Assembly: GCA_013204605.1 (NCBI GenBank)
Contig: JABMNI010000069.1
Coordinates: forward strand, 26,393-90,392
Reading direction: 5' to 3'
DNA: 64,000 nt
DNA from: Ignavibacteria bacterium
GTDB taxonomy: Bacteria; Bacteroidota; Ignavibacteria; Kapaibacteriales; Kapaibacteriaceae
Shown here: positions 1 through 10,304 of the stretch, piece after piece
Position numbering within the stretch: position 1 is the stretch's first letter
Layout of the letters: each line of letters starts with the position of its first letter
Notes under the pieces: model-generated
What the model was told of the DNA's origin: nothing
What the model saw: the letters and a program-made list of their open reading frames with translations, nothing else
Databases searched by the model: none
Position numbers and translations under genes: made by a program

Positions 1-652
1 CAATGTACTTCTCGCACTCCTGATCTATGGCTGCATTCATATAATAGGCAAGAATCATGGGCGCAGGACCATTGATGGTCATCGAGACTGACGTTGTAGG
101 AGAACTTAAATCGAAACCCGAGTACAGCTTTTTTGCATCGTCTAGCGTTGCTATACTCACACCCGAATTCCCAATTTTACCGTAAATGTCGGGACGATAA
201 TCGGGGTCTTCACCGTACAATGTAACACTGTCGAATGCCGTAGATAATCTTGCAGCTGGCATCCCCTTAGATAGGTAATGGAAACGTTTGTTAGTTCTCT
301 CCGGGCTTCCTTCGCCAGCAAACATGCGGGTGGGATCTTCATTCATCCGCTTAAATGGATAAACTCCAGCAGTATAAGGGAACTCTCCGGGAACATTCTC
401 TTGCATGCTCCATTTTACTATTTCGCCCCAGTCTTTAAATCGGGGTAGGAGAATCTTAGGAATCTTGGTGTGCGACAAAGATTCAACGTAATTCTCAACC
501 TTTATTTCTTTACCTCGAACCGTGTAGGAATAGAACTCTCCTTTGTAAGAAGCCTTCTTTTTTTCCCACGACTCGAGTAACTTTTTTACCTCTTGACTTA
601 ATTGTTGCTGAAGATCGATCTCAAGATTCTCCAACTCTTTGATGGCGCTCAT
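1..652 (-). CDS. acyl-CoA mutase catalytic subunit, IcmF C-terminal half (partial)
   Basis: The reverse strand from 652 reads open to the window edge, giving the first ~217 residues of a B12-dependent acyl-CoA mutase. Visible motifs are [36 protein letters not shown] and [11 protein letters not shown], typical of the TIM-barrel substrate domain of the isobutyryl-CoA mutase fusion IcmF. The enzyme family rearranges the carbon skeleton of branched acyl-CoAs in the cytoplasm. The start ATG overlaps the stop of the preceding DUF4397 lipoprotein gene by one base (TGATG), indicating translational coupling. The B12-binding and chaperone GTPase half is a separate gene at 2093-3490. The C-terminal end is outside the window; the exact substrate (isobutyryl-, pivalyl- or methylmalonyl-CoA) cannot be told. 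Confidence 0.9.
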   Translation of the reverse strand, partial: MSAIKELENLEIDLQQQLSQEVKKLLESWEKKKASYKGEFYSYTVRGKEIKVENYVESLSHTKIPKILLPRFKDWGEIVKWSMQENVPGEFPYTAGVYPFKRMNEDPTRMFAGEGSPERTNKRFHYLSKGMPAARLSTAFDSVTLYGEDPDYRPDIYGKIGNSGVSIATLDDAKKLYSGFDLSSPTTSVSMTINGPAPMILAYYMNAAIDQECEKYI

Positions 653-1995
653 CAGTTGTGCTTTATTAGATAGAAATCAATATTTGAATTAGCCTTTGTA
701 CCGCTAACAAATAACGTATAAATCTTTCCCGCTTCGAACGTCAATGGAGCACTCCTCTTCACCTCTAAACTGTCTTTAGAATTCTTAACATAAATGGGTG
801 CAGTTGTTGCAGGGAAGCTAAGAAAACTGAGACCCGATGTGCCTGATATTGCCACGCTCCTGAATTTCATCCCTTGGGTATATGGGATTGGATACGGCGT
901 TGGTATATCTGCGAAGAACGAAAGAGAATCAATGTCAGGAACTAGATTGATAATTCGCATTAGAGCAGCAGCCGCGTTGGGAATAGTAACGTCTTCCAAC
1001 ACAATTGGCGCTACATTCGAAGGAAGAATCGATCCAGTTGAAAATACGGAGTAACTCTTTCTGGTTTGAGTTGCGATAGTTGAGTTTGAAATCACTGCCG
1101 TAGCATTTGCAGACACGGAGTACGTATGACTTCCGGACGCAAAGGTTATATACGGTGTTGAAGCGCCAAACGCAAGGTTGGTTACCTGCGCTACAGATCC
1201 GTCAACTGCAACGTCAATTTTGGATGCACCATTCAAAGCATTCACGAATGCAATTTGCGCTGTCGAGGCCGCCTTCTTCAAATCAGTATAGGTGTTTCCA
1301 TCTCCGATGTCGTTGAACATTCTTATAGCAAATTCGTAAGAGTCAGTTTCGGATAAGGTGCCAATAATCGCAAAAGAAAACGCACCCGCCGAGCTTAGAA
1401 AAACCGACTCATAATCTATGGACCAATCTGGCTTGTCCGGACTAGTAAGTGACAACGAATACGATCCTGATATTACATCCGAATATTGCGTTGCTTGGGC
1501 TATGCTAACCGGTCCTCTCAAAGTATTCGATGCCCCTGTAATTCTCAACTCAAGCCTACCACCATCAGTACAGGCATTTATCAATTTAATTCTGCACTTA
1601 TCAACCGTGGTGTATCTCGGATCATTCTGAAAAGCTACAGCAAGTGCCGCCGCAGGTCCGTAGCAATAAACACTAAAATCACCGCCTTCAGTCAATTCCT
1701 CAAGTGAACTTACTCGTGTCAATCCGGTTGCTGAATTATGCACGGAAATAGTTCGTTTACCGGGAGTAGTTGTAAAATACTTTCCCGTATTTCCGTACGT
1801 GGTACTGCTGGATATTACATCTCCGTCGACCTTAAGATCAAGCCCGGCTCCATCATACACGAGGTTCATTAGTCTGAGTCTGGAAGGGGCTTTATCAGGC
1901 CCGTTAGTGGATGTATCTGCGCAGCTTGCAATCAGACCAACCACGGCAATTAATAGCAACCCTTGGCACAAATCTCGAACACTAGCATTTTTCAT
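652..1995 (-). CDS. DUF4397-repeat lipoprotein inserted between split mutase genes
   Basis: About 447 residues from the preferred ATG at 1995, which has GAGG six bases upstream; an ATG at 2019 would add eight residues. A hydrophobic segment ends in the lipobox GLIASC, so this is an exported lipoprotein. Four repeated beta-rich units follow, each opening like [32 protein letters not shown] or [10 protein letters not shown], the DUF4397 pattern (family function unknown). It has no obvious link to acyl-CoA metabolism, yet lies between the two halves of an IcmF-like mutase and is translationally coupled to the catalytic half (stop and start share one base). It carries one AGGGGCT word at 1885. 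Product assignment is by repeat pattern only. Confidence 0.75.
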   Translation of the reverse strand: MKNASVRDLCQGLLLIAVVGLIASCADTSTNGPDKAPSRLRLMNLVYDGAGLDLKVDGDVISSSTTYGNTGKYFTTTPGKRTISVHNSATGLTRVSSLEELTEGGDFSVYCYGPAAALAVAFQNDPRYTTVDKCRIKLINACTDGGRLELRITGASNTLRGPVSIAQATQYSDVISGSYSLSLTSPDKPDWSIDYESVFLSSAGAFSFAIIGTLSETDSYEFAIRMFNDIGDGNTYTDLKKAASTAQIAFVNALNGASKIDVAVDGSVAQVTNLAFGASTPYITFASGSHTYSVSANATAVISNSTIATQTRKSYSVFSTGSILPSNVAPIVLEDVTIPNAAAALMRIINLVPDIDSLSFFADIPTPYPIPYTQGMKFRSVAISGTSGLSFLSFPATTAPIYVKNSKDSLEVKRSAPLTFEAGKIYTLFVSGTKANSNIDFYLIKHN

Positions 1996-2047
1996 TATTT
2001 TCCTCAACTTTTGTTTCATACTACTGTGTCAATTACTACCGCAAATG

Positions 2048-2089
2048 AAATACTTTACGTAAAATACTTTATGTAAATTATTTCACGCA
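2048..2089. repeat. three tandem 14-bp AT-rich repeats
   Basis: Three consecutive 14-bp units (2048-2061, 2062-2075, 2076-2089) resembling AAATACTTTAYGTA; the third is degenerate. They fill the 97-bp gap between the mutase GTPase gene and the lipoprotein gene, where a promoter or operator for the lipoprotein would lie. Similar TATTTAYGT words recur at 10104-10153 upstream of another exported-protein gene. Confidence 0.7.
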
Positions 2090-2092
2090 ATA

Positions 2093-3490
2093 CTATTTCT
2101 TTAACATTTCAACTGTACTTTTAACCTGCCACAATTTTCTGGCTATATCTGATTGCGATTCCACATACGCGTCATACCGTTCATTCTCTTCAGCAATCTC
2201 CGCAAGGTACCTAGTTCTTTCGGGCGGAATAATGTAAATTTTTTCGCTCATTTCCTCCGAAATGGAATACGAAGATTTCCAGCCCACCGCACAACGATCA
2301 TTCAATAGAGTTATAATCTCGCTGTATAACGTGTTCGTACCAGGATCGTTAAACTGCGAGGCAATAGTGCCAAACACTGGCATTGTATCGGGGCTAACGT
2401 TGAATGCGGTTCTACTCCGTTGCATTTGTTTTTTTACGTCTCTCAACGCATCCAATGCGCCCCTTTTATCAAACTTATTGAGTGCCACTATGTCGGCATA
2501 ATCTATCATGTCGATTTTTTCAAGTTGAGAGGCGGCCCCATACTCCGGCGTCATAACGTACATAGATACATCCGCAACTTCCGTTATTTGCGAATCGCTT
2601 TGGCCAATACCGGCGGTTTCCACTAGGATCAAGTCGAAGCCAGCGTACGAAAGTATCTTTACTACGTCACCAACATGTTTGTTAATAGCAACATTTGCTT
2701 CGCGCGTTGCAATGGAACGCATGTAAACCCGTGGGCTACTCACCGAATTCATGCGTATGCGGTCACCAAGCAAGGCTCCGCCGGTCTTGCGTTTCGACGG
2801 GTCGACGCTTATTACGCCCAGGCGTTTGTCCGGGAAGTCTGCTAAGAACCTCCTTATCAGCTCGTCGGTAAGAGATGATTTACCTGCTCCGCCTGTACCG
2901 GTAATTCCCAACACTGGTGACTGCTTAGCCCCCTTCACAAAATCAATCGATGCCATATCATTCCGCTCGGCTGCTGAAATTGCCTGCGCTATTGCGGCAG
3001 GGTTTCGTTCAGCAACAGCGGTACTGAGGTTGGCGGCAAATATATTAGGGGTTACAAAGTCCGATTGTTCCACGAGATCATTTATCATGCCTTGCAGACC
3101 CATGTGCCGTCCGTCATCGGGGGAGTAGACACGCGCTATTCCGTGCGCTTGCAGTTCTTCGATTTCTACCGGCAAAATTGTACCACCGCCGCCGGCAAAA
3201 ATTTTGACGTGCCCTGCATGTTGCTCGTGCAAAAGGTCGTACATATACTTGAGGTACTCAATGTGCCCACCCTGGTAGGATGTCATAGCTATGGACTGCA
3301 CGTCTTCTTGTATAGCACAACTCACCACGTCCGCAACAGATCGGTTATGTCCGAGGTGAATTACCTCGCAACCGGTGGCCTGAATTATGCGCCTCATTAC
3401 GTTAATAGCCGCATCATGTCCGTCGAACAGTGACGCAGCCGTAACTATCCGCACTTTATTAGTCGTTTTATAAGGCGCAACTGTTTCCAT
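2093..3490 (-). CDS. B12-binding domain plus MeaB-type GTPase, IcmF N-terminal half
   Basis: About 465 residues. The N-terminal ~135 residues are a cobalamin-binding domain with the IcmF-type signature [11 protein letters not shown], whose His would be the lower cobalt ligand. From about residue 190 comes a MeaB/ArgK G-protein domain with P-loop [10 protein letters not shown], then [21 protein letters not shown], an ETAGIGQSD switch and NKFDKRG as the NKxD base-recognition motif. MeaB-type proteins load and protect the B12 cofactor of the mutase. The protein ends exactly where the linker to the mutase barrel begins in single-chain IcmF, so this is the other half of the gene ending at 652. I prefer the ATG at 3490; a GTG at 3508 is possible. 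Confidence 0.9.
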   Translation of the reverse strand: METVAPYKTTNKVRIVTAASLFDGHDAAINVMRRIIQATGCEVIHLGHNRSVADVVSCAIQEDVQSIAMTSYQGGHIEYLKYMYDLLHEQHAGHVKIFAGGGGTILPVEIEELQAHGIARVYSPDDGRHMGLQGMINDLVEQSDFVTPNIFAANLSTAVAERNPAAIAQAISAAERNDMASIDFVKGAKQSPVLGITGTGGAGKSSLTDELIRRFLADFPDKRLGVISVDPSKRKTGGALLGDRIRMNSVSSPRVYMRSIATREANVAINKHVGDVVKILSYAGFDLILVETAGIGQSDSQITEVADVSMYVMTPEYGAASQLEKIDMIDYADIVALNKFDKRGALDALRDVKKQMQRSRTAFNVSPDTMPVFGTIASQFNDPGTNTLYSEIITLLNDRCAVGWKSSYSISEEMSEKIYIIPPERTRYLAEIAEENERYDAYVESQSDIARKLWQVKSTVEMLKK

Positions 3491-3591
3491 TGGCTCCAAA
3501 ACTAACACCCTAAATCCACATGGAGACTGAATATGCTGATCGCAGGGCTGAATTTGACCATTGGTCCTATGTTCATTAGTACTTTTACAAG

Positions 3592-4950
3592 ATGAAGGCA
3601 GAACTTACCATGTTGGGTGGAGCGGAGGAGATTGGGGCTAACTGTTGCTTTCTCAATATCGACGGCACCGGTATTCTCATAGATGCCGGACTGCACCCCC
3701 AAAGTAGGGCGAGTAACGCATTTCCAGACGTGAGCGCGATTGGCGATGCCGCCGTGAATGCCCTGTTGGTAACACATGCCCATACGGATCATCTTGGTGG
3801 CCTTCCTTTCGTAATGCGTAAGTGGCCGCACTTAAAACCGTATATGACCCGAGCTACTCGAGATATTAGCGATGTAATGCTCAACAACACTCGAAAGTTG
3901 CTAAAGTCAGACGTTACTAATTGGTTTGAGAAGGGGGCTTTGGAGTACTATACCAGCGATCAAATTTTACTTCTCAGGCATTCCTTTCAAGCAGTCGATT
4001 ATAACGTTCCGTTTGTTATCAAGTCAAATCTGAGTCCGATACACGTAACATATCACTGGGCGGGTCACATATTGGGAAGCGCCTATGTGGCCATAGAGTG
4101 CTCCGGAAAACGAATAATCCATACCGGCGATATTCAGTTTCAAAACCAGTCGATAATTTCCAAAGCAAGAGTTATAACCACGCATGCCGATGTACTTATT
4201 ACCGAGGCAACCAACGGTGCTTCAACTTTCGAAGGCGACTTTAAAACCGAAACAAAACGACTTGCTTCTTTTATTAATCGAATATCAAGTAAAAACGGTT
4301 CAATCCTGATTCCTGTATTCGCACTCGGAAAACTTCAGGAACTTCTTGGAGTGATGTACTCACTTATGCAAAGGAGCTCAATACCCAGACTTCCGATATA
4401 CACCGGTGGAATGGGGACAGAAATCAGCAAAATTTACGATCACTATTGTTATACAGAACCTATGAAGGTTCCAGGCTTTGAAGTCTCTAACATTCCACAA
4501 GAACGTATAAGGTTCGACACATTATTCAACGGACCGTATATGAAAACCCCTTCTATAGTGTTGGCGTCATCCGGTATGGTTAATCAGGGGACAACCAGTT
4601 TTGCGTTGTCAAATTTGTGGCTAACGAAACCGAATTTCGGTATGGCCTTTATTGGCTACCAAGACCCAACGTCACCCGGTCATTCTATTCTCCACTCAGA
4701 ACTCGGCAAGCCGTTCAATCTGGCAGGGCGTTCTGTTGTAAGAACGTGCGAAATTGAACGGCTGCGATTTAGTGCGCACGCCTCACTTGAGGACCTAGCG
4801 TTGTTTGCTTCTGAAATTCGGCCGAACACCGTGGTGATTGTGCACGGCTCCATAGAAGCATGCGAAAACTTAGCGTTGAGTATTAGAGAGCGGCTGCCGA
4901 GAACTAGAATAATTATTCCACGTCATGGAATTTGCTACGATTTACTGTAG
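3592..4950 (+). CDS. metallo-beta-lactamase/beta-CASP ribonuclease family protein
   Basis: 452 residues. The N-terminal metallo-beta-lactamase fold shows [10 protein letters not shown] (zinc ligands, about residue 60) and HTGDIQF; the beta-CASP part has EATNGAS, then SAHAS and VIVHGS near the C terminus as motifs B and C. This is the architecture of CPSF73/Ysh1-like and bacterial beta-CASP RNA-processing enzymes, so a cytoplasmic RNA endo- or 5'-exonuclease is the likely role. It is shorter than RNase J and lacks that enzyme's extra C-terminal domain. It is divergent from the mutase operon, with about 100 bp between starts, and convergent with the next gene. Substrate unknown. Confidence 0.85.
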   Translation: MKAELTMLGGAEEIGANCCFLNIDGTGILIDAGLHPQSRASNAFPDVSAIGDAAVNALLVTHAHTDHLGGLPFVMRKWPHLKPYMTRATRDISDVMLNNTRKLLKSDVTNWFEKGALEYYTSDQILLLRHSFQAVDYNVPFVIKSNLSPIHVTYHWAGHILGSAYVAIECSGKRIIHTGDIQFQNQSIISKARVITTHADVLITEATNGASTFEGDFKTETKRLASFINRISSKNGSILIPVFALGKLQELLGVMYSLMQRSSIPRLPIYTGGMGTEISKIYDHYCYTEPMKVPGFEVSNIPQERIRFDTLFNGPYMKTPSIVLASSGMVNQGTTSFALSNLWLTKPNFGMAFIGYQDPTSPGHSILHSELGKPFNLAGRSVVRTCEIERLRFSAHASLEDLALFASEIRPNTVVIVHGSIEACENLALSIRERLPRTRIIIPRHGICYDLL

Positions 4951-4967
4951 AGTTTTAATCACGATTG

Positions 4968-5657
4968 CTAGCGGTTTATAACCAACGAGGCAGTGCCAAC
5001 TCGCTCCGTACCGTTAAATAACGCAGCTTGATACATGCCCTGAGCATATCCTGAAACATCAATCGTGGCTGCCTCTGCACCAGTTTCCACGTGATATCGT
5101 GCAACCGTTAATCCACATACATCAGTTACAACAACATTGTCCGCTTTCACCGACTTCCAACTGATTTCAAAAATATGATTAGCCGGGTTGGGTCTGACAA
5201 CAATCAAAGCTTCAGCATCAATCTCGTTCACACCCGCAACGATGGGTTGCATTCTTTGTATAGTAACAAAGCTCTCGCTTAAGTCCATTGTGTGGGGTTT
5301 TATTGCATCTCGTACAACAAATCTGATTTTTCGACTATCGTCCAGATTTTGTGGAATCTGCCAGATGTATTTTTCGAGTTGAGCTGGTATACCTTTAGCA
5401 ATTGTAGTGGTTGTACCAGATTCACCGTTCCAAAACTCAATATCAACCAGAGGAGCATCGAATTGAATTTTCCAAGTTATAGTTACACTACCTCCTTGTG
5501 TAAGGGGCTTTTCTCGCGCACCGCCTGATGGAAAAACATCAGCTGTCAAAGTAATGTTACTCAAAATGAGAGTAGCAATACACAAAATGAGAGTCGTGGT
5601 GAAGGGTTTTACACAGTGGCTAGTTGGTTTAACTAGCCGTTCAAAAGAAGTTTTCAT
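4968..5657 (-). CDS. exported T9SS cargo protein
   Basis: 229 residues. A hydrophobic segment around residues 19-38 is the signal peptide, probably cut before DVFPSG; this is the only exported protein in the window whose mature end is not Gln. The middle resembles a Kre9/KNH-type beta-sandwich (TQGGSVTITWKI, then YIWQIPQNL), often found as a surface adhesion module. The last ~80 residues form a type A sorting tail (VRPNPANHIFEISW through ASLVINR). It is last in a leftward run with the 349- and 1080-residue genes. The 5' leader contains 7-bp tandem repeats (see repeat entry). An AATCAGGAAAC stretch precedes the ATG as the likely ribosome binding site. Confidence 0.75.
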   Translation of the reverse strand: MKTSFERLVKPTSHCVKPFTTTLILCIATLILSNITLTADVFPSGGAREKPLTQGGSVTITWKIQFDAPLVDIEFWNGESGTTTTIAKGIPAQLEKYIWQIPQNLDDSRKIRFVVRDAIKPHTMDLSESFVTIQRMQPIVAGVNEIDAEALIVVRPNPANHIFEISWKSVKADNVVVTDVCGLTVARYHVETGAEAATIDVSGYAQGMYQAALFNGTERVGTASLVINR

Positions 5658-5677
5658 TATATGTTTCCTGATTAAAG

Positions 5678-5734
5678 TTTATGGTCTATAGTTTATGGTC
5701 TATGGTCTATGGTCTATGGTCTATGGTCTATGGT
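5678..5734. repeat. heptanucleotide tandem repeat TATGGTC
   Basis: Five perfect copies of TATGGTC run from 5694 to 5728, with partial copies on both sides (5678-5734). They overlap the stop codon of the upstream gene (TAG read on the reverse strand at 5728-5730) and fill the leader of the gene starting at 5657. A 7-bp unit does not preserve reading frame; here it would change promoter-to-RBS spacing or the last codons of the upstream gene. Confidence 0.9.
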
Positions 5735-6744
5735 TGAAGATAGATAAATGGTTTTACGAATGGTTTGCCGTTACCGAGTTCGCAAACAATCACGTATAAG
5801 CCCTGAGGTAGTTCAAGAGGAACTTGTTGTAGTTGTTGCGAACCGGCAAAGACATTCATTGAGACAAGGGTGCCGTGCAAGTTGAAAATTCTACACATAG
5901 TTGCAGTACAGTTACGAAAATTGAGACGATGATTGATTTGATCACATTCGACAGAAATACCAGAAGCTCCAGCAGATTCCGAAACCGCTGAAGTGATTTT
6001 TTTGTACCAAGCAGTGAATATCACAGTGTCTCTTTGTGGCCAACACCTGTGTTCAATTACTTGATTCGACCCACTAGGCGAGTATGGAATTCCATCTGCA
6101 CTGCACGTCCAATGAGAGAATTGTAAACTGTCTGTTTGTGACACCGTATTAATTCTGAGCTTTGAAGAAATCGGTTGTATCACACTATCCAATGGTGGCA
6201 TTGTTTCTGTATCTGCAAAGACGATCTCTTCAGTACCAATCATTCGCGCCACTGTGTATGCACGAAGCACGTTTTGCTTTTGGAAAAACCTCTGCTGTAT
6301 CAGATCTGAACCGGCGGCCCAGTAGCCGCATATCACCACCATTTTGTACGTGGCAACCTCGGTTGGATCAGATAGGTGAGATACGAATGGCTCGAGAAAC
6401 TTTATAACCATCGTCTTCGCTCCAACACCACAGTTCGTAGCGGTGTTCACTTCAATGTATTCACCAAGTTCATTTTTCCTAAACACCTTTACACATTGTG
6501 TTACCGTACTCTTCGGATCTCGTCCCTCAATGAAATCGAGAGAGTTGATCACTAACGAGTCCATACAATATGGCAGATTACTGTTGCCGAATAGACCTTC
6601 AATTTCACTCGGACAAATGCTTTGAAATTTGTCTACAAATTCACTCTTGGACTCCGTGCCTACCTGACTGGTAACAATTTGTTCCTGACTAAACGAACAA
6701 TAGTGTGCGGCCAAAATTGTGAACAATGCAATTATCATTTTCAT
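5728..6744 (-). CDS. exported T9SS cargo protein with InlB-B-like segment
   Basis: About 338 residues from the ATG at 6744, chosen because it puts a compact signal peptide (MKMIIALFTILAAHYC...SFS before QEQ) at the N terminus. An ATG at 6777, immediately after the previous gene's stop, would add 11 residues and may provide translational coupling. Residues ~215-265 (FSHWTC...TVIFTAWYKK) resemble the small beta module of internalin B repeats. The final ~75 residues are a weak sorting tail ending FVKPFIYLQP. Function unknown; probably surface-attached or secreted with its operon partners. Confidence 0.7.
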   Translation of the reverse strand: MKMIIALFTILAAHYCSFSQEQIVTSQVGTESKSEFVDKFQSICPSEIEGLFGNSNLPYCMDSLVINSLDFIEGRDPKSTVTQCVKVFRKNELGEYIEVNTATNCGVGAKTMVIKFLEPFVSHLSDPTEVATYKMVVICGYWAAGSDLIQQRFFQKQNVLRAYTVARMIGTEEIVFADTETMPPLDSVIQPISSKLRINTVSQTDSLQFSHWTCSADGIPYSPSGSNQVIEHRCWPQRDTVIFTAWYKKITSAVSESAGASGISVECDQINHRLNFRNCTATMCRIFNLHGTLVSMNVFAGSQQLQQVPLELPQGLYVIVCELGNGKPFVKPFIYLQP

Positions 6745-6777
6745 AGTGCTGCTTTCTTCTAATGTGACTAATCGCAT

Positions 6778-9700
6778 TTATCGTACTACCATCCTTGACA
6801 CATATAGTTTGCCAATCAATGTGTACGTTGTGTTGGGGTGTTTAAGAGTTATGTACGGGGCTGTTGATGTAATAACGCCCCAGCCATTTCCTGCGCCGGC
6901 AAGGTGAGTACCCTCTCCAAGATATTCGTCCTGTTCATCTATTGGAAGAAGTCCCTGTATTAAACGAGAACCAAGGGCTATAACATCCGGAAGTACTGTG
7001 CGCCAATCTACTTCGCCCTTTTTATCCTCAACTTGGTACGATTCTACTCGTTCCCTTACTTCATCCAAAAGGTCGTATACATTGTTTACCAGACAGTCGT
7101 TCTTGTCCTTGCAATCTTCATCGTAACTAACAATGTGGATATATGCTAGATCCTTATAGTCCATCCAGTATGGTTCCACCCACAACAATTTCTCGGAATA
7201 TTCCTGCGGTCCGTTCTTGTCTGAGTGGGGTATTGTACACTCTTCAACCGGCGTTCCTTGCTGCTCCCGACAATCAGGAATTCGCTTGAATCCTATATCA
7301 GTATGATGAGCTTTTTCCACTGCGAGATTTGCTCCGTACACTACTTGATATGTTTCGCCATAGTTGGGAAGAATGAAGTCCAAGTCACCATCATACGCAT
7401 AGTTGATTGACTTCAAATGGTAACCCACTCCAGGCAGTTCCATAGTTGCGAGCGCAAAAGTTGATTTTGTTAAAAGGGGCTTGCCGGTTAATGATTTTAT
7501 CGATCTAAGGCAGGTTAACTCGAAATTTCCGAAGTGTAGTGCCTGTAATCTTGGTGAGGTTCTTGGATCGCATATTGCAAACTCTACAGTAGTAATAGGG
7601 GAACCATCTGCCGGATAATAATTGATGTGCGCACCATCGAATGATTCAACCTTGAAATCTAGTCCTCGCAGCGCTGGGTCGGTTACTAGTATGTTGTTTA
7701 CAGACTCAGCCGTCATCCCACCTTCTATTATTGTTCGCACATCAATAGGAGCGGTGAACTTTACTTTTACATGCGTTCCACGACGTGGAATGTATTGGAG
7801 GTGCCTTCCACTGCGAGGTTCATCGGCCAACTCGTCATAGTATATAGCAGGATCGAGCCATCGCTCAGTAAAAAACGAATTAGCCCTGTCTTCACCGTTT
7901 TTGATTCGAACGCGCAATGCAATTGATTCGATTCCGAATTGTTGCTCGAAACACCCGCGCACTCGAATTTCCGGAATGTCCTCGTCTGCACCGTTGCAAG
8001 ATGACATAGTAAACTTGGCCAATTGTGTTTGTACAACCAACGAATAAATCGATTCGGTTCCTTGCTTGCCACCTCCATCTGGAATCACATAGTTAACAGG
8101 TTGACTGAAGTACTTCCAAACTTCACCTCGCAGTGTTGAACCTGAACACAACAGTCGCAACTCATCTCCGCACTGAAACATCTGTCCGCCAAATGCAATG
8201 TTTTTATCTCTACACGAATACTGATTGTAAGTTTTCCAACTTGTTGCACCGGAACTTAATTGTACTTTTTTTTGAACGGTGATTTTCGATTCCGGATGGG
8301 GCACTTGGTCTTTTGCAATGTCGTTTGGATCATCCGATGCTAATAACACTCTATCAATTCGCAACGCAATCTGCTTACGACGACCAAAAAACGTTACCAC
8401 ATTTTCTGGATTAGTCATATCCGCTTCAACGCAATATTCGCCCACCCCTAAATCGAAATTCATTGATTTACCAGTAGCCGAAACTGAATAACCAATTATC
8501 TCCCAACATGGCTGAGCTTTCACACAAAGTGCTCGTTTCCCTGTTTGCACATCTTCGTAATTTTTTTCAGTAGTGAAACCCACAGCATCGTTAATGTCGA
8601 ACAATTTGTCGGCATCCACATCGCTCAGCTGACCCCGCAGACGGAAGTTTTCGTACGGCGTTAATGGTATTACTGGACCAAAGTTTGCCGTATTTAATTG
8701 TAATTGAACCGATAAGGCGTTGGGTCCGAACATCGTTTGCGCATTAACAATGATGGTCGCGGCCGGGTTGCCGTTATTACCACCCTGTGTTGCACTCCAA
8801 GACGTTAACGTACTTCCTGAAGCTGGTATGGCCATCAGTCTATACTCCGGATAATCATCCGTGATATACAGCGTGTCCTTTTGTTCTATGGTCTTTATCA
8901 ACCTACCTTCTCCACTGTACACTTGCACAGCCCCCTTTCCATTAACTGAAATCTGGGTTGTGATAGTATCGATTCGTTCAATAATCGCATAAATCGGGAT
9001 CTCCGCCATTAGCAATTCACAGCTAATTGTTACATGGGCAAATGCGGTTGATATGGACTGTTGGAACGCGGGACTTTCCCACCGGACAAATTGCCAGCGG
9101 TTGCCAAGGTCTTCGGGGCATGATAGGGTAAGGGGCTCTGTGTTTGTGGTTACCACGTTGTTGGATGATAGCTGTTCCGAAATGTATTCGGGCACTTCTC
9201 TACCATCTGCAGAGACAGCGGTAACTACTACCTTTCCTGCATTCCTGACCGGAACCATCCACTCTTTTCTGTCTAAGGGATTGCCGGTAACTATACTTAG
9301 ATCAAGAACTACATGGATGCTTTTCCCAACCTCCCATGAATGTAGTGGGAGTATCGACAGCGCATTCTGAATTGGGTTGGGGATCAACTGCACATCAGCT
9401 GGTTGCCAATTCTGATTGTCCATGGGTGACGTTTGTTCTACTCTTAATGCCCGAACAATGTCTGCCGGTGTTAGAGTAGCACCGCTGAACTGAAAGTTGA
9501 TCGGCTGGGTACACGTAAATACACGAAACGAATCGAGGCTGCAAGTTTCAATTTGTGGAACAAGCGATGTGGTAGTGAAATAGAAATCTAGTTTCGACGC
9601 TGGAATGGGTCCGTTAGGTGACTGCAAGAAGATATCGGAAACAATACATCGGTACCTTGTATCGGCGAGAAGTCCAAATGGTTTAAATCGGACCGTTCTT

Positions 9701-10020
9701 ACATCAGCAAATTCATACTTCCCGTATATCGTTTTTCTATACCATTTCGATGGATCGGTATCACGAGATTCGGCTTCCGAAATTAATGTGATGGTTGGCC
9801 GATGGGCGGTGTAGCCAAGATCATTTGCATCGGGGTATGAAGCGGTTACACTGGGTGGGATAATGGGCATTATTGCCCGTAAAACAATGGACGCATCGGT
9901 GCCAACGTTTGTCTGGTTTTCAACAGGGAATACCGCGTAGATATTTGCCTGCTGAGCTTGAATAATTGTTCGCGCTCCGAATAACATCAAAAACAGCGCG
10001 ACGAAAAGTGGCCTGCACAT
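6778..10020 (-). CDS. large exported protein with SbsA-like Ig domains
   Basis: About 1080 residues from the ATG at 10020, which has GGAGG five bases upstream. The signal peptide ends IIQA before QQANIY. The mature start (VFPVENQTNVGTDASIVLR) is typical of SbsA-type bacterial Ig-like domains, and a second such unit recurs near the middle (VKFTAPIDVRTI). A segment near residues 365-430 resembles InlB-B/lectin-like repeats. There is no clear T9SS tail: the chain ends in a short beta-rich stretch LIGKLYVSRMVVR. It heads a leftward group of three exported-protein genes, and its stop abuts an ATG of the next. Contains AGGGG(G)CT words at 7475, 8929 and 9131. Confidence 0.65.
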   Translation of the reverse strand: MCRPLFVALFLMLFGARTIIQAQQANIYAVFPVENQTNVGTDASIVLRAIMPIIPPSVTASYPDANDLGYTAHRPTITLISEAESRDTDPSKWYRKTIYGKYEFADVRTVRFKPFGLLADTRYRCIVSDIFLQSPNGPIPASKLDFYFTTTSLVPQIETCSLDSFRVFTCTQPINFQFSGATLTPADIVRALRVEQTSPMDNQNWQPADVQLIPNPIQNALSILPLHSWEVGKSIHVVLDLSIVTGNPLDRKEWMVPVRNAGKVVVTAVSADGREVPEYISEQLSSNNVVTTNTEPLTLSCPEDLGNRWQFVRWESPAFQQSISTAFAHVTISCELLMAEIPIYAIIERIDTITTQISVNGKGAVQVYSGEGRLIKTIEQKDTLYITDDYPEYRLMAIPASGSTLTSWSATQGGNNGNPAATIIVNAQTMFGPNALSVQLQLNTANFGPVIPLTPYENFRLRGQLSDVDADKLFDINDAVGFTTEKNYEDVQTGKRALCVKAQPCWEIIGYSVSATGKSMNFDLGVGEYCVEADMTNPENVVTFFGRRKQIALRIDRVLLASDDPNDIAKDQVPHPESKITVQKKVQLSSGATSWKTYNQYSCRDKNIAFGGQMFQCGDELRLLCSGSTLRGEVWKYFSQPVNYVIPDGGGKQGTESIYSLVVQTQLAKFTMSSCNGADEDIPEIRVRGCFEQQFGIESIALRVRIKNGEDRANSFFTERWLDPAIYYDELADEPRSGRHLQYIPRRGTHVKVKFTAPIDVRTIIEGGMTAESVNNILVTDPALRGLDFKVESFDGAHINYYPADGSPITTVEFAICDPRTSPRLQALHFGNFELTCLRSIKSLTGKPLLTKSTFALATMELPGVGYHLKSINYAYDGDLDFILPNYGETYQVVYGANLAVEKAHHTDIGFKRIPDCREQQGTPVEECTIPHSDKNGPQEYSEKLLWVEPYWMDYKDLAYIHIVSYDEDCKDKNDCLVNNVYDLLDEVRERVESYQVEDKKGEVDWRTVLPDVIALGSRLIQGLLPIDEQDEYLGEGTHLAGAGNGWGVITSTAPYITLKHPNTTYTLIGKLYVSRMVVR

Positions 10021-10095
10021 AGCAACCTCCAAAAAAAGTGTGGTGAGTAAAACCGCAGAAAGAATGCGGTGTACTTGCCGTGCTATGCCGACATA

Positions 10096-10160
10096 AAAAC
10101 GTGACTATTTATGTGAAAATATTTATGATTTTCTATGTAAAAATATTTACGTCCTTCCTG
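10096..10160. promoter_or_regulatory. AT-rich leader with repeated TATTTAYGT words
   Basis: Between the phosphatase 3' end and the large exported-protein gene lie three similar words (TATTTATGT, TATTTATGA, TATTTACGT) at 10-20 bp spacing, facing the start at 10020. They echo the 14-bp repeats at 2048-2089. This could be a promoter or regulator site; no known operator is recognised. Confidence 0.35.
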
Positions 10161-10194
10161 TTGAAATTATTAACCTCTGATTAAGTGTTTGACA

Positions 10195-10304
10195 CTACAT
10201 CTTGTCTCTGTTCTTTACTGAGATTGTTTGATAGGTTTCTAAATCTATAGCGGTGAGAAACCCAAAGCCCCCTAAATTTTTATAAACACAGCCGGTATCA
10301 ATAA
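10195..10304 (-). pseudogene. out-of-frame C terminus of the phosphatase
   Basis: Directly after the TAA at 10305, the neighbouring frame encodes KIIIDTGCVYKNLGGFGFLT and continues to NRDKM before a TAG at 10195-10197. This is the expected final strand region (IDTGCVYG-like) of PPP-family phosphatases. It joins the upstream frame if the run of six A on the reverse strand (10306-10311) gains one A. So the gene is frameshifted at a homopolymer: a real mutation, a slippage site or a sequence error. The restored protein would be about 222 residues. Confidence 0.8.
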
